Both the position numbers and the translations under genes were made by a program. A DNA stretch of 64,000 nt from Muribaculum caecicola. GTDB lineage: Bacteria > Bacteroidota > Bacteroidia > Bacteroidales > Muribaculaceae. Where the stretch lies: NCBI GenBank assembly GCA_004801635.1, contig SSTG01000001.1:1-64000 (forward strand). Direction: 5' to 3'. This document shows positions 49,893 through 58,659 of the stretch, in pieces; positions within the stretch are counted from its first letter, which is position 1; each line of letters starts with the position of its first letter. The notes under the pieces were generated by a model that was not told where the DNA came from, did not search any database, and was given only the letters and a program-made list of their open reading frames with translations.

Positions 49893-51350
49893 ATGACAAT
49901 AAAAGATTTAAAACCCACACTTGTCTGGAATATTTTCGACCAGATAACCAAAGTGCCCCGTCCTTCAAAGAAAGAAGGCAAAATTCGCCAATACCTGTTG
50001 GATTTTGCGGCTGAGCATGGTATTGCCGTGAAGACTGATGCCGTTGGCAACGTGTTGATGAGCAAGCCGGCTACTCCGGGGCATGAACAGGCTCCCACGT
50101 TGATAATGCAAGGGCACATGGATATGGTGTGCGAGTCAAACAATAAGGATTTTGATTTTGAAAACACCCCTATAACCACTATTATTGACGGTGACTGGGT
50201 GCATGCCGACGGAACTACCCTTGGTGCTGATAATGGTATAGGTATGGCTGCATCGTTAGCAGTTATGGCCGATGATTCGCTTGTGCACGGACCGCTTGAA
50301 GCTTTGTTTACTGTTGATGAGGAAACAGGTATGACCGGGGCAAACAACCTTGGTGCTGATATGATGAACGGCACTATACTGCTTAATCTTGACTCTGAGG
50401 ACGATGCCGAGGTTTATGTTGGTTGTGCCGGAGGCATTGACACGACTGTCGAATTCGAGTACAAGCGCGAAATGTCGGCTTCTGACTGTCATTGGTTCCG
50501 GGTTGAACTGGCAAATTTGTCCGGCGGTCACTCTGGCGGTGACATTCACGAAGGCAGGGCAAATTCAAACAAACTTCTGGCCCGATTCCTTTTCGGCCTA
50601 CAGAAAAAGTATCCGGTAGCCCTGGCTGAAATTGACGGTGGAAACCTGCGTAATGCAATTCCGCGTGCAGCACATGCCGTGTTCGGGGTAAAAGTAGCGG
50701 TTAAAGAAGACGTAGTTGTAGATTTTAACAAGTTTGTGGCGGAGGTAGAAAACGAATATAAGGCTACCGATCCGGAAATGAAATTGACAATAGGTACTGC
50801 CGATAAGCCAGAGTTTACCATAGATGCCGATACATCCGTGCGATTGATACGCTCGTTGTATGCATGTCCACACGGTGTAATTTCTATGAGCCATGACCTT
50901 GAAAACCTTGTGGAGACATCAACAAATCTAGCTTCGGTTAAAATGAAACCGGGTAATATAGTGCTGATAACAACCAGTCAGCGTAGTTCTGTGGAAAGCC
51001 GTAAGTATGATATTGCAAGGCAGATAGAGGCTTTATTCCTATTGGCAGGTGCAAAGGTTACTCATGGCGACGGATACCCCGGTTGGGCCCCAAACATGAA
51101 TTCGCCGATAATGAAGATTGCGTCAGACGCATATGAGGAACTTTATGGAATAAAACCGGCCATCAAGGCTATTCATGCAGGATTGGAATGCGGATTATTC
51201 CTGACTAAATATCCGAATCTTGACATGGTGTCGTTTGGACCGACATTACGCAATGTGCATTCTCCTTCGGAAAAAATGTATATTCCGGCTGTCGACCGTT
51301 TCTGGAATCAGCTTGTGCTGATTATTAAGAAGGTGGCAGATATGAAGTAG
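49893..51350 (+). CDS. pepD: Aminoacyl-histidine dipeptidase (M20 family)
   Basis: A 485-aa cytosolic di-zinc peptidase that cleaves Xaa-His and other dipeptides. Metal ligands: His in MQGHMDMVCE (about 72-80), bridging Asp in DGTTLGADNGIGM (about 108-120), Glu pair in TVDEETGMTG (about 140-149), a late His in AIHAGLECG (about 430) and the C-terminal HSPSEKMY. The lid/dimer domain with SGGHSGGDIHEGRANSN lies in the middle. The length matches PepD. It is alone between divergent and convergent genes and ends at a 30-bp hairpin. Confidence 0.95.
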   Translation: MTIKDLKPTLVWNIFDQITKVPRPSKKEGKIRQYLLDFAAEHGIAVKTDAVGNVLMSKPATPGHEQAPTLIMQGHMDMVCESNNKDFDFENTPITTIIDGDWVHADGTTLGADNGIGMAASLAVMADDSLVHGPLEALFTVDEETGMTGANNLGADMMNGTILLNLDSEDDAEVYVGCAGGIDTTVEFEYKREMSASDCHWFRVELANLSGGHSGGDIHEGRANSNKLLARFLFGLQKKYPVALAEIDGGNLRNAIPRAAHAVFGVKVAVKEDVVVDFNKFVAEVENEYKATDPEMKLTIGTADKPEFTIDADTSVRLIRSLYACPHGVISMSHDLENLVETSTNLASVKMKPGNIVLITTSQRSSVESRKYDIARQIEALFLLAGAKVTHGDGYPGWAPNMNSPIMKIASDAYEELYGIKPAIKAIHAGLECGLFLTKYPNLDMVSFGPTLRNVHSPSEKMYIPAVDRFWNQLVLIIKKVADMK

Positions 51351-51371
51351 TAATCTTATAATAAGATAATA

Positions 51372-51435
51372 AGAAACATCCAGATATACAAACTGCCGGA
51401 AAAACTTCCGGCAGTTTGTATATCTGGATGTTTCT
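51372..51435. terminator. 30-bp palindromic terminator between convergent genes
   Basis: Arms 51372-51401 and 51406-51435 are perfect complements with a 4-nt loop. It starts 22 bp after pepD and ends 5 bp before the stop of the AEC transporter gene. Neither side has a U tract. Confidence 0.8.
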
Positions 51436-51439
51436 GTGC

Positions 51440-52408
51440 TTACAGAAAAGCTTTTACTGATATTTCTGTAATCCATATCCAAAGAGGGCAGAATACCATG
51501 AACATAACCACGCTTAATGCCAATGATGAAGTTCCGGTAGCGACGTAGGTGTCGTATTCGCTTGCAATTATAATGCCGGAGAATGCCGGAGGAAGCGCAC
51601 CTGCAACAACAAGCATCTTGAGATTGAGTGGGTCCATTTTAAAGATAATTCCTACAATAAGGAGCAGTGCCGGCATTACTACCAATTTAAGGATAGTGCC
51701 CAATATTCCTTGCCAGTTGATATTGATTTTAACGGCTGACAGAGTCAGACCGGCGGCGAATACGGCCATTGAGGCATTGGCTCCTTTTATCAGGTCGAAC
51801 GAGGGGCTAGCCCATGCCGGCCACGGAATGCCGGCTATTACCCATATTACGGCAAGAATTGGTGCCCAAGCTACAGGCTGGGCCAATGCGTGAAGAACAG
51901 GTCCCCAGATGCTTGTTTTTTTTCCGTTAGAAGCTGCCTGCGATTTGCTTGCGTTGAGTAATGACAGTCCGACTGGTATTCCTATTGCGTTAACAACAAT
52001 TCCTACAATGGCAACAACCAGTGCTACGTAGGGAGTAGTACCGAAAATTGGTTCTAGCACGGCAAAGCCAAGAAACCCTATCGTCGGAGAGCCGCATATA
52101 AGGGCCATTATTGCACCGTCTGCTTTGTTTAGCGATTTGAAACAGTAGCTGTAAATGTAATACACCAGCATAAAGCAGAACATAATTACAACAAGTGATA
52201 TTAACGACAGCTTTATGTCTTTAATCAGCATTTCACGGCTTGCGTCGACTATTGAAACAAACAATGCTGCAGGAAGGGCATAGTCCAGCACTACTTTGTT
52301 GAATTTTTTTGCATCGTCTCCGGAAAATATTCCTTTTTTGCCAGAAATATACCCGGCAAGCATCACTACCATTATGGGGACTATTGCGTATAAAATAATG
52401 TGTAACAT
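51440..52408 (-). CDS. AEC family transporter, probable oxalate/formate carrier
   Basis: A 322-aa membrane protein with ~10 hydrophobic helices in two five-helix repeats, typical of the auxin efflux carrier family: MLHIILYAIVPIMVVMLAGYISGKKGI at the start, LDYALPAALFVSIVDASREML, CGSPTIGFLGFAVLEPIFG and VVAGALPPAFSGIIIASEYD late. In E. coli, YfdV of the same family is encoded with yfdW (frc) and yfdU (oxc). Here the order is frc-oxc-AEC, so transport of oxalate or formate is the best guess, though AEC proteins also carry malonate. It follows oxc after 104 bp. Confidence 0.82.
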   Translation of the reverse strand: MLHIILYAIVPIMVVMLAGYISGKKGIFSGDDAKKFNKVVLDYALPAALFVSIVDASREMLIKDIKLSLISLVVIMFCFMLVYYIYSYCFKSLNKADGAIMALICGSPTIGFLGFAVLEPIFGTTPYVALVVAIVGIVVNAIGIPVGLSLLNASKSQAASNGKKTSIWGPVLHALAQPVAWAPILAVIWVIAGIPWPAWASPSFDLIKGANASMAVFAAGLTLSAVKININWQGILGTILKLVVMPALLLIVGIIFKMDPLNLKMLVVAGALPPAFSGIIIASEYDTYVATGTSSLALSVVMFMVFCPLWIWITEISVKAFL

Positions 52409-52512
52409 AAAATCTATATTAAGGTAAATAACCGTTTCCCGGAATTTGCAGCCATATCCGGAGAACCGGTGTTAATAGGTTAGCTTTATATCGTGTTTCA
52501 GAATATTACGGT

Positions 52513-54267
52513 TTAAACCGTAATATTCTGAAGCGATGCAGGATTCAGATATCCTATGTGTCCGCTTTCCTTTCCAGAGTCTGCCGCTAGTTGAACATCG
52601 ATAAGGCATGGCTTTTTTGAAGCAATAGCTTCGGAGAGGGCATTTTTTAAATCGGCCGGGTTGGTCACATAGTATGTCTGTGCCCCGAATGCATCGCCTA
52701 TTTTGTCGAAACGGGCATTAACGTCAAGGGTTGTAGGTGCTGGGTCGCCGTCGTTCGACATATTTACGCCGATACCGTTATATATGCCTCCGTTATTAAA
52801 AATAACAACAGTTACAGGTAGTTTAAACCGGCATATAGTGCTGAATTCCATGCCTGAAAATCCGAATGCGCTGTCGCCTTCAACAGCTACAACGCTTTTG
52901 CCTGTAGCCATTGCCGCACCTATGCACGAGCCCATGCCCATGCCCATTATAGCCCATGTGGCACAGTCAATGCGGTGGCGAGGTTGTGACATGTTTACCG
53001 CGTCGCGTGTATCGTCGAGCGTATTTGCCCCTTCGTTAACCAATATTACGTCGGGGTTTGATTCCAGCACGGGCTTGATTGCCGACAGGGCGGTCCAGTG
53101 GTTCATTGGCTGTGTCGATGCATTTTGTTGCAGTCGCTCGTCTAACTTGGCTTTTTTTACCTTTGTTTCGGCTTGTAGCTGTGTTACCCATGCCGGGTCC
53201 ATGCTTGTTTTGTGGTTGCCAAGCTGCGACAATATAGCCGTAAGCGAACTGTCAAGGTCGCCAATGACAGGGGCGGCTATTGGCCTGTTTATGTCTATTT
53301 CCTGTGGGTCAATATCTAATTGTACAAATTTTGTGTCGGAATTCCATTTTCCGTGTCCGCGAGACAGCAGCCAGTTCAGGCGTGCGCCTATAAGCACAAC
53401 CACGTCTGCTTGCTGCATTATGGTTGAGCGGCAAGAAATGGCGCTTAGTGGGTGGTTGTCAGGCATAAGCCCTTTGGCCATAGACATGGGGTAGAATGGT
53501 ATGCCGGTGCTTTCAACAAGCTGTTTAACCTTATTTTCTACCTGGGCATATGCTGCGCCTTTACCTATGAGGAATACCGGTTTCTTTGCCGAGGAAATAA
53601 GCTCCACGGCACGTTTTACAGATTCTTCAGACGGAACCATTGCAGGAACCAGGTCTACAGGCTTGTAGAATAACTTTTCTGCATCTGCCATATTCATTAT
53701 TGCGCCAAGGCAGGGGGTGGTAATATCCAGGTATACACCTCCGGGACGACCGGATATTGCGGCGCGGTATGCTCTTACCACAGCTGTAGGGATGTCCTCC
53801 GGCTTGTTTACCCGATAGGCGGCTTTTACAAGGGGCTTGGCTATACTTAATTGATCGAGCCCTTCGTAAGTCCCTTGTCCAAGGTCGATAGGTTCCCGTT
53901 CGCTAGAACCGGAAATCTGAATCATGGGATAGCAGTTTACTGTCGCGTTGGCGGTTGCCGTGAGTCCGTTTAAGAATCCAAGTGAGGAAACTGTAAGCAG
54001 TACGCCTGGTGTTTTTGTAAGATAACCGTGGGTTGCGGCTGCCATTCCGGCATTTTGTTCGTGATGAAATCCGGCAAAACGAATTCCTTGTTCTTGGGCT
54101 ATATAGGCAAAATCGGTTACGGGTATTCCCACAAGTCCGTACATGTTAGTTATGCCGACCATACGGAGGGCTCTGGCCAGTATGTACATTCCAGTTACCT
54201 GGTTGGGATATTTGGGCGTTTGCAGTGTTGCCTTGTTGGCGCTTGCTGCAGAATTTGAAGTGTCCAT
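52513..54267 (-). CDS. oxc: Oxalyl-CoA decarboxylase
   Basis: A 584-aa ThDP-dependent enzyme converting oxalyl-CoA to formyl-CoA and CO2, consuming a proton. Seen: IRFAGFHHEQNAGMAAATHGYLTKTPGVLLTVSSLGFLNG (catalytic Glu), PMIQISGSSEREPIDLGQGTYEGLDQ, VYLDITTPCLGAIM, and the ThDP/Mg block GDSAFGFSGMEFSTICRF followed by NNGGIYNGIGVN. The N-terminal EPIDLxQGTYEGLDQ strip and CIGAAMATGK fit Oxc rather than acetolactate synthase. Middle gene of the oxalate operon; cytoplasmic; it works with frc, which regenerates oxalyl-CoA. Confidence 0.93.
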   Translation of the reverse strand: MDTSNSAASANKATLQTPKYPNQVTGMYILARALRMVGITNMYGLVGIPVTDFAYIAQEQGIRFAGFHHEQNAGMAAATHGYLTKTPGVLLTVSSLGFLNGLTATANATVNCYPMIQISGSSEREPIDLGQGTYEGLDQLSIAKPLVKAAYRVNKPEDIPTAVVRAYRAAISGRPGGVYLDITTPCLGAIMNMADAEKLFYKPVDLVPAMVPSEESVKRAVELISSAKKPVFLIGKGAAYAQVENKVKQLVESTGIPFYPMSMAKGLMPDNHPLSAISCRSTIMQQADVVVLIGARLNWLLSRGHGKWNSDTKFVQLDIDPQEIDINRPIAAPVIGDLDSSLTAILSQLGNHKTSMDPAWVTQLQAETKVKKAKLDERLQQNASTQPMNHWTALSAIKPVLESNPDVILVNEGANTLDDTRDAVNMSQPRHRIDCATWAIMGMGMGSCIGAAMATGKSVVAVEGDSAFGFSGMEFSTICRFKLPVTVVIFNNGGIYNGIGVNMSNDGDPAPTTLDVNARFDKIGDAFGAQTYYVTNPADLKNALSEAIASKKPCLIDVQLAADSGKESGHIGYLNPASLQNITV

Positions 54268-54376
54268 ATTTGTTTATTTTATAAATAGTTGTAATAATAT
54301 TAATAAACAGGTAAGGCCTGAATGCCTGGAATAATAAATCCATTTGTAGCATTCATGGCCATACCGTTTTTATAGT

Positions 54377-55681
54377 TTAATGAGCCGGTTCGGCAACCTT
54401 TGGCATGGGGGCAGTGGTGCCGTTGGCCTTGAATTGCTCAATTTGCTGCGGTGTATATCCATAGGTTCTGAGAATTTCTTCAGTGTTACCACCAAGAGAC
54501 GGGCAGGGACCATAGGACGGGGTATAGTTCGACATTGTGAACGGGCATCCTACAGTTACGAATTCGCCAATTTCTCCACCCTGGTTTATTTTTACAAGGG
54601 TATTTCCGTCGTATAGGCTTTCATCTTCCATAATTTCCTTGGTGCTTAATATTGGTGCACATGGAACGCCGTAAGGAGCAAGCTTGCTTACTACTTCCAA
54701 TTTTGTATATTGAAGTGTCCATTGTTCAATACGGGAAATAACCTGGTCTTTATGCCGGTCACGGGCATCGGCGGTGTTAAAATCGGGATTTGTAAGCCAG
54801 TCTTCAAATCCAAAAGCCTGACATGCTTTTGTAAAGTCTTTTGCATCACGTTGCAGAATTATGTAGGTATAGGCATTCGGATCGTTTTCCCATCCTTTAC
54901 ATTTGAATGTCCATCCAAGAACGCCAGACCCTTCTATATTGCCCGAACGGGGTACATAGTCGGGGAATTTTTCTTTTGGATATTGAGGGAACTGTGTGAG
55001 ATAGCCTATTTTATCCAAGGTAAGTTGGTCGCGAGTTTTGATTCGGCACAAGTTAAGACAGGCGTTGTGCATAGACTGGTAAACATATGTTCCTTCTCCC
55101 GTTATCTGACGCTGCAGCAATGCTGCAAGCAGACCTATAAGCAGGTGCATACCGGTGTTGGAGTCGCCAAGCGCGGCACCACTTTGGGTGGGGATGTTGT
55201 ATTCGCCGGAATACCACCCCGTTGTTGATGCGGCACCGGCTGTAGCCTGGGCAACGGGTTCGTATGCTTTAAGATCTTTGTATTTTGATGTAACAGGGAA
55301 ACCTTTTATAGTTCCGTAAATACATTTTGGGTTTAGTTTGTGAACTTCTTCCCATCCGAAGCCAAGCTTGTCCATTGCTCCCGGGTGCAGGTTCTCGACA
55401 AATATATCACAATCCTGTATAAGTTTTGTAAGAATTGCTTTTCCGTCGGGCGTTGCTGCGTCCAGGGTTAACGATTTTTTGTCGCTATTAAGTTGTAAAA
55501 AGTAATAGCTTGGCAGTTTTGGGTCAAATTGGAGTTCGCCTCGTGTTGCGTCGCCTTTGCCGGGGCGTTCAATTTTAATAACTTCGGCTCCAAGCCAAGC
55601 AAGCATCTGCGTGCAAGAAGGACCCGATTGCACAGCTGTAAAGTCAACGACTTTAATTCCTTGTAGAGGTGCGGTGTTCAT
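54377..55681 (-). CDS. frc: Formyl-CoA:oxalate CoA-transferase
   Basis: A 434-aa class III CoA-transferase that moves CoA from formyl-CoA to oxalate. Seen: VVDFTAVQSGPSCTQMLAWLGAEVIKIERP (Gln18), the catalytic Asp173 in ALGDSNTGMHL, FENLHPGAMDKLGF and EYAPYGVPCAP-like C-terminus. Two changes from the Oxalobacter enzyme are visible: the glycine loop GGGGQPGW reads IEGSGVLGW here (residues 249-257), and a ~16-residue stretch before it is missing. Overall similarity, length and operon context still support Frc over the many other CaiB-type transferases. First gene of the operon; no clear promoter motif was found in the 55682-55938 region upstream. Confidence 0.88.
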   Translation of the reverse strand: MNTAPLQGIKVVDFTAVQSGPSCTQMLAWLGAEVIKIERPGKGDATRGELQFDPKLPSYYFLQLNSDKKSLTLDAATPDGKAILTKLIQDCDIFVENLHPGAMDKLGFGWEEVHKLNPKCIYGTIKGFPVTSKYKDLKAYEPVAQATAGAASTTGWYSGEYNIPTQSGAALGDSNTGMHLLIGLLAALLQRQITGEGTYVYQSMHNACLNLCRIKTRDQLTLDKIGYLTQFPQYPKEKFPDYVPRSGNIEGSGVLGWTFKCKGWENDPNAYTYIILQRDAKDFTKACQAFGFEDWLTNPDFNTADARDRHKDQVISRIEQWTLQYTKLEVVSKLAPYGVPCAPILSTKEIMEDESLYDGNTLVKINQGGEIGEFVTVGCPFTMSNYTPSYGPCPSLGGNTEEILRTYGYTPQQIEQFKANGTTAPMPKVAEPAH

Positions 55682-55923
55682 AGTCTTATAAATTATATTT
55701 GTGAATAGTCGCTATAAGTAACTAGAAAAGTTACACAAAGCATTTTGTGATAAATTTTAAAGCTACACCATTAAAACATCCGGTAGCGTACAAAGTTGGC
55801 TCATAAATGAAATTAAATATAATTTAACAGACGTGTTGTTGATTGTTGCCTTTTGTTGGCACTTTGCTGCCTTAAACCGGTTAATGGTTGGCATTCGCTA
55901 TTTTTTCATCGGATTTTTCTAGC

Positions 55924-55931
55924 TATATTTG
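55924..55931 (+). promoter_or_regulatory. Candidate -7 box (TATATTTG) just before ispD
   Basis: Exact TAnnTTTG match ending 8 bp before the ATG at 55939, implying a nearly leaderless mRNA. A good -33 is not seen. This also argues against the earlier ATG at 55888. Confidence 0.45.
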
Positions 55932-55938
55932 TGAAATT

Positions 55939-56646
55939 ATGAAGAATATTGCTGTAGTTCTAGCTGGAGGAAGCGGCCGGCGATTTGGTGCAGAAAAGCC
56001 AAAACAGTTTCTTGTAGTAGCCGGGCGTACTATTTTGGAACATACGCTGTCGAAGTTTGACAAGCATCCCGATATTACAGGCATTTGCCTTGTTGTGCAT
56101 CCCGACTATATGTCAGAGGCATCGCTTATTATAGAAAATGCAGGCTTTTCAAGGCCTGTGACATTACTTGCCGGGGGAAAGGAACGTTATGATTCTTCAC
56201 TGGCGGCAATACGGCATTATAATTCAGTTTATGCCTCGGGAGTTGATATAAACTTGCTATTCCATGACGCTGTGCGCCCTATGATAAGTGCCGATATTAT
56301 TACGAATTTGGTTCGGGAGCTTGATTATTGTAGTGCTGTGTGTGTGGCTGTGCCTGCTACAGATACGCTTTATTGTATAGATGCCGGTCGCAATATCATG
56401 GATATTCCTGACAGGGCACGGATATGGAATGCCCAGACACCTCAGGGATTCAGGCTTGAACTGATAACGCAGGCTTATGAAAAGGCAATATCAGATCCTG
56501 CATTTGCAACAACAGACGATTGTGGCGTTGTTTTCCGCTATATGCCGGAACAAAGTATAAAGATTGTAGAAGGTGATCCGTGTAATATAAAGCTTACGTA
56601 TAAAACCGATATGGATCGTCTTGAAGTACTGTTAGAAGATATGTAG
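55939..56646 (+). CDS. ispD: 2-C-methyl-D-erythritol 4-phosphate cytidylyltransferase
   Basis: A 235-aa MEP-pathway enzyme making CDP-methylerythritol for isoprenoids. Seen: VVLAGGSGRRFGAEKPKQF (CTP site with Arg and Lys), HDAVRPMIS (catalytic region), the CVAVPATDTLY segment and the AQTPQGFRLELITQAYEKA ending, all IspD. The ATG at 55939 matches the family start; the in-frame ATG at 55888 would add 17 hydrophobic residues with no family counterpart. ispF is not adjacent. The gene ends at a 29-30-bp hairpin shared with bcp. Confidence 0.93.
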   Translation: MKNIAVVLAGGSGRRFGAEKPKQFLVVAGRTILEHTLSKFDKHPDITGICLVVHPDYMSEASLIIENAGFSRPVTLLAGGKERYDSSLAAIRHYNSVYASGVDINLLFHDAVRPMISADIITNLVRELDYCSAVCVAVPATDTLYCIDAGRNIMDIPDRARIWNAQTPQGFRLELITQAYEKAISDPAFATTDDCGVVFRYMPEQSIKIVEGDPCNIKLTYKTDMDRLEVLLEDM

Positions 56647-56712
56647 CAATCCAAAAAATATATAAGTAGCAGCATCGTTTGGTGCTGCTACTTATATATT
56701 TTTTGGATTGCT
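56645..56712. terminator. 30-bp palindromic terminator between ispD and bcp
   Basis: Arms 56645-56674 and 56683-56712 are perfect complements (30 bp) with an 8-nt loop. It overlaps the last base of the ispD stop codon and lies 13 bp from the bcp stop. Confidence 0.8.
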
Positions 56713-56725
56713 TGCCGTTGTAATT

Positions 56726-57181
56726 CTATTTGCTAAGTAGTGAAACTAGTTGGGCCGCAGAATTTTTTGTGTCGACTTTAGTTATTACATGTGTTATTCT
56801 ATGGTCGGCATCGGTTACAAACGTAGTGCGTACCGTGCCCATGTATTCACGCCCGGCCATTTTCTTTTTTTGCCATACGCCGAATGCCTGGTTTACTTCT
56901 GTTTCAGGGTCGCTTAACAGCAGAAACGGCAATGAGTATTTATTGGCAAACTTTATATGGCTGGCAACAGAATCTTTGCTTATTCCAATAACTGTATATC
57001 CCATTTGTTGCAATTCCGTGTAACCGTCGCGCAGTGAGCAGGCTTCTGCCGTGCATCCTGGTGTGTTGTCTTTGGGATAAAAGTAAATAATCAGAGGCTT
57101 TCCTGAAAATTCAGAAGCACTTACTTTGTTTCCTTCTGCGTTGTAGCCCAAAAAATCGGGAATTATGTTTCCTGTTTCCAT
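56726..57181 (-). CDS. bcp: Thioredoxin-dependent thiol peroxidase (Bcp/PrxQ)
   Basis: A 151-aa peroxiredoxin reducing H2O2 and organic hydroperoxides with thioredoxin. The active-site segment DNTPGCTAEACSLRD holds the peroxidatic Cys and a second Cys five residues later (the PrxQ-alpha spacing, C-x4-C), then GYTVIGISKDSVASHIKFA and the closing RTTFVTDADHRITHV. The length is normal. No signal peptide, so cytosolic. The next gene in the same direction (nhaD) is upstream, 27 bp away, so the two may be co-transcribed. Confidence 0.95.
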   Translation of the reverse strand: METGNIIPDFLGYNAEGNKVSASEFSGKPLIIYFYPKDNTPGCTAEACSLRDGYTELQQMGYTVIGISKDSVASHIKFANKYSLPFLLLSDPETEVNQAFGVWQKKKMAGREYMGTVRTTFVTDADHRITHVITKVDTKNSAAQLVSLLSK

Positions 57182-57208
57182 TTATTCAAAGTTTTTTAAG
57201 TGTTATAC

Positions 57209-58543
57209 TTATATTGAAATGATAAATGTTTCTAACCATATAACAACTATTCCTGCAATATATCCGGCTAGTGCCATCCATGATATCCGCTTCAGATACC
57301 ATATAAATGAAATTTTTTCTATACCCATGGCAACTACGCCTGCAGCAGAACCGATAATAAGCATGCTGCCACCTACGCCGGCGCAAAATGTAAGAAGGTG
57401 CCAGAACAGGCCGTCTTGAACAAAATATGCGGCATAGCCTACGGCATCAGGAGAGGCAACGGGATACATGTTCATACATGCTGCAACAAGCGGGACATTG
57501 TCTACTATTGACGAAAGTACGCCTATTATTCCGCTTATGATGTAGGGTTCATGTATTGTTGTGTCTAGCCATTGGGCCATATGTGTAAGTATGTTGGCTT
57601 GTTGTAAGGCAGATACGGCCATAAGTATGCCTAGGAAAAACAAAATTGTAGGCATGTCGATTGATTTTAGGGCTTGCGATATGCGTCCTTCCATTTTCCC
57701 GTCGAGTTTATAACGGCGCACAACGAGTTCGGTTATCAGCCATAATATACTGAGCGATATGAGAATGCCCATATATGGTGGAAGCCCGGTGGCCGCTTTG
57801 AAAATAGGCACAAATAATAATCCGCCTACACCGCATATAAGTATTGCACGCGATAGCTTAGGCAGGTGTTCGTTTATATGATATCCTATTCGTTCATTGT
57901 CGGCACATATTGGCTCCATTGGTGCTGGTTTTATCATACGTGTGCCAATGAATGTAGGTATTACTACAGAAACTATGCACGGAATAATGAGATTTACAAC
58001 AAGGTCTACCGACGAAACATAATTCTTCATCCACAGCATTATTGTGGTTATATCGCCAATTGGCGACCATGCGCCTCCGCTGTTGGCGGCAATTACTATG
58101 ATACATGCAAAAAGCCACCGTTCTTTTACGTCGCTTATCATTCGTCGCAACATCATTACCATTATTATGGTGGTTGTCATGTTGTCAAGGATACTTGACA
58201 TGAAAAATGCCACAAATGTAAGAATCCACATCATGCCGCGTTTGTTTTTTGCATGGATACGGTTTATTATAAGTCCGAAACCGCCGTATTTGTCAATTAA
58301 TTCAACAATAGTCATAGCCCCAATGAGGAATATGACTATCTCGCAAGTGTCGCCAAGAGCGGTTATGAGGCGCTCTGAAATCACTTCGTGGGTTATGGCC
58401 GGGTCGTTTACTCCAAGGGCGTAGATTGCCCATAACAATCCGCACATTAACAATGCAAAAGTGGCTTTGTTTATGTGCGTTACATGTTCAAAAGCTATCA
58501 TAATATAGCCCAGAACAAACACAATAAGCATTAATGTTACCAT
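57209..58543 (-). CDS. nhaD: Sodium:proton antiporter NhaD
   Basis: A 444-aa ion transporter superfamily protein with ~11-13 helices. Seen: a first helix LIVFVLGYIMIAFEHVTHINKAT, the conserved IFLIGAMTIVELIDKYGGFGLI, FMSSILDNMTTTIIMVMMLRR (the NhaD helix with Asp/Asn) and NSGGAWSPIGDITTIMLW, then LLFVPIFKAATGLPPYMGIL and ISGIIGVLSSIVDNVPLVAACMNMY in the second repeat. It exchanges Na+ for H+ at the inner membrane. Full length and no breaks. The 116-bp gap upstream holds a hairpin that belongs to glmM. Confidence 0.93.
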   Translation of the reverse strand: MVTLMLIVFVLGYIMIAFEHVTHINKATFALLMCGLLWAIYALGVNDPAITHEVISERLITALGDTCEIVIFLIGAMTIVELIDKYGGFGLIINRIHAKNKRGMMWILTFVAFFMSSILDNMTTTIIMVMMLRRMISDVKERWLFACIIVIAANSGGAWSPIGDITTIMLWMKNYVSSVDLVVNLIIPCIVSVVIPTFIGTRMIKPAPMEPICADNERIGYHINEHLPKLSRAILICGVGGLLFVPIFKAATGLPPYMGILISLSILWLITELVVRRYKLDGKMEGRISQALKSIDMPTILFFLGILMAVSALQQANILTHMAQWLDTTIHEPYIISGIIGVLSSIVDNVPLVAACMNMYPVASPDAVGYAAYFVQDGLFWHLLTFCAGVGGSMLIIGSAAGVVAMGIEKISFIWYLKRISWMALAGYIAGIVVIWLETFIISI

Positions 58544-58589
58544 GGTGGCTAACGTTCTAAGGTTGTTAATTAATAATCGCTGTATACAG

Positions 58590-58618
58590 GAGTGTGCCTT
58601 TTATTGTCAGGCACACTC
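58590..58618 (-). terminator. Hairpin after glmM
   Basis: 10-bp stem GAGTGTGCCT/AGGCACACTC with a 9-nt loop, 42 bp after the glmM stop. No T run on the minus strand. Confidence 0.55.
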
Positions 58619-58659
58619 GTAAAAGTTTGTTTTTATGAATTTTGGGAGAGAGGGTAGGG

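Noticed and set aside
52703..53494. 263-codon plus-strand frame across oxc
   Set aside because: Ser/Thr/Cys-rich shadow of a well-matched oxc gene.
55888..55938. Upstream ATG for ispD at 55888
   Set aside because: It adds 17 residues not found in IspD and lies upstream of a good -7 box; 55939 fits the family.
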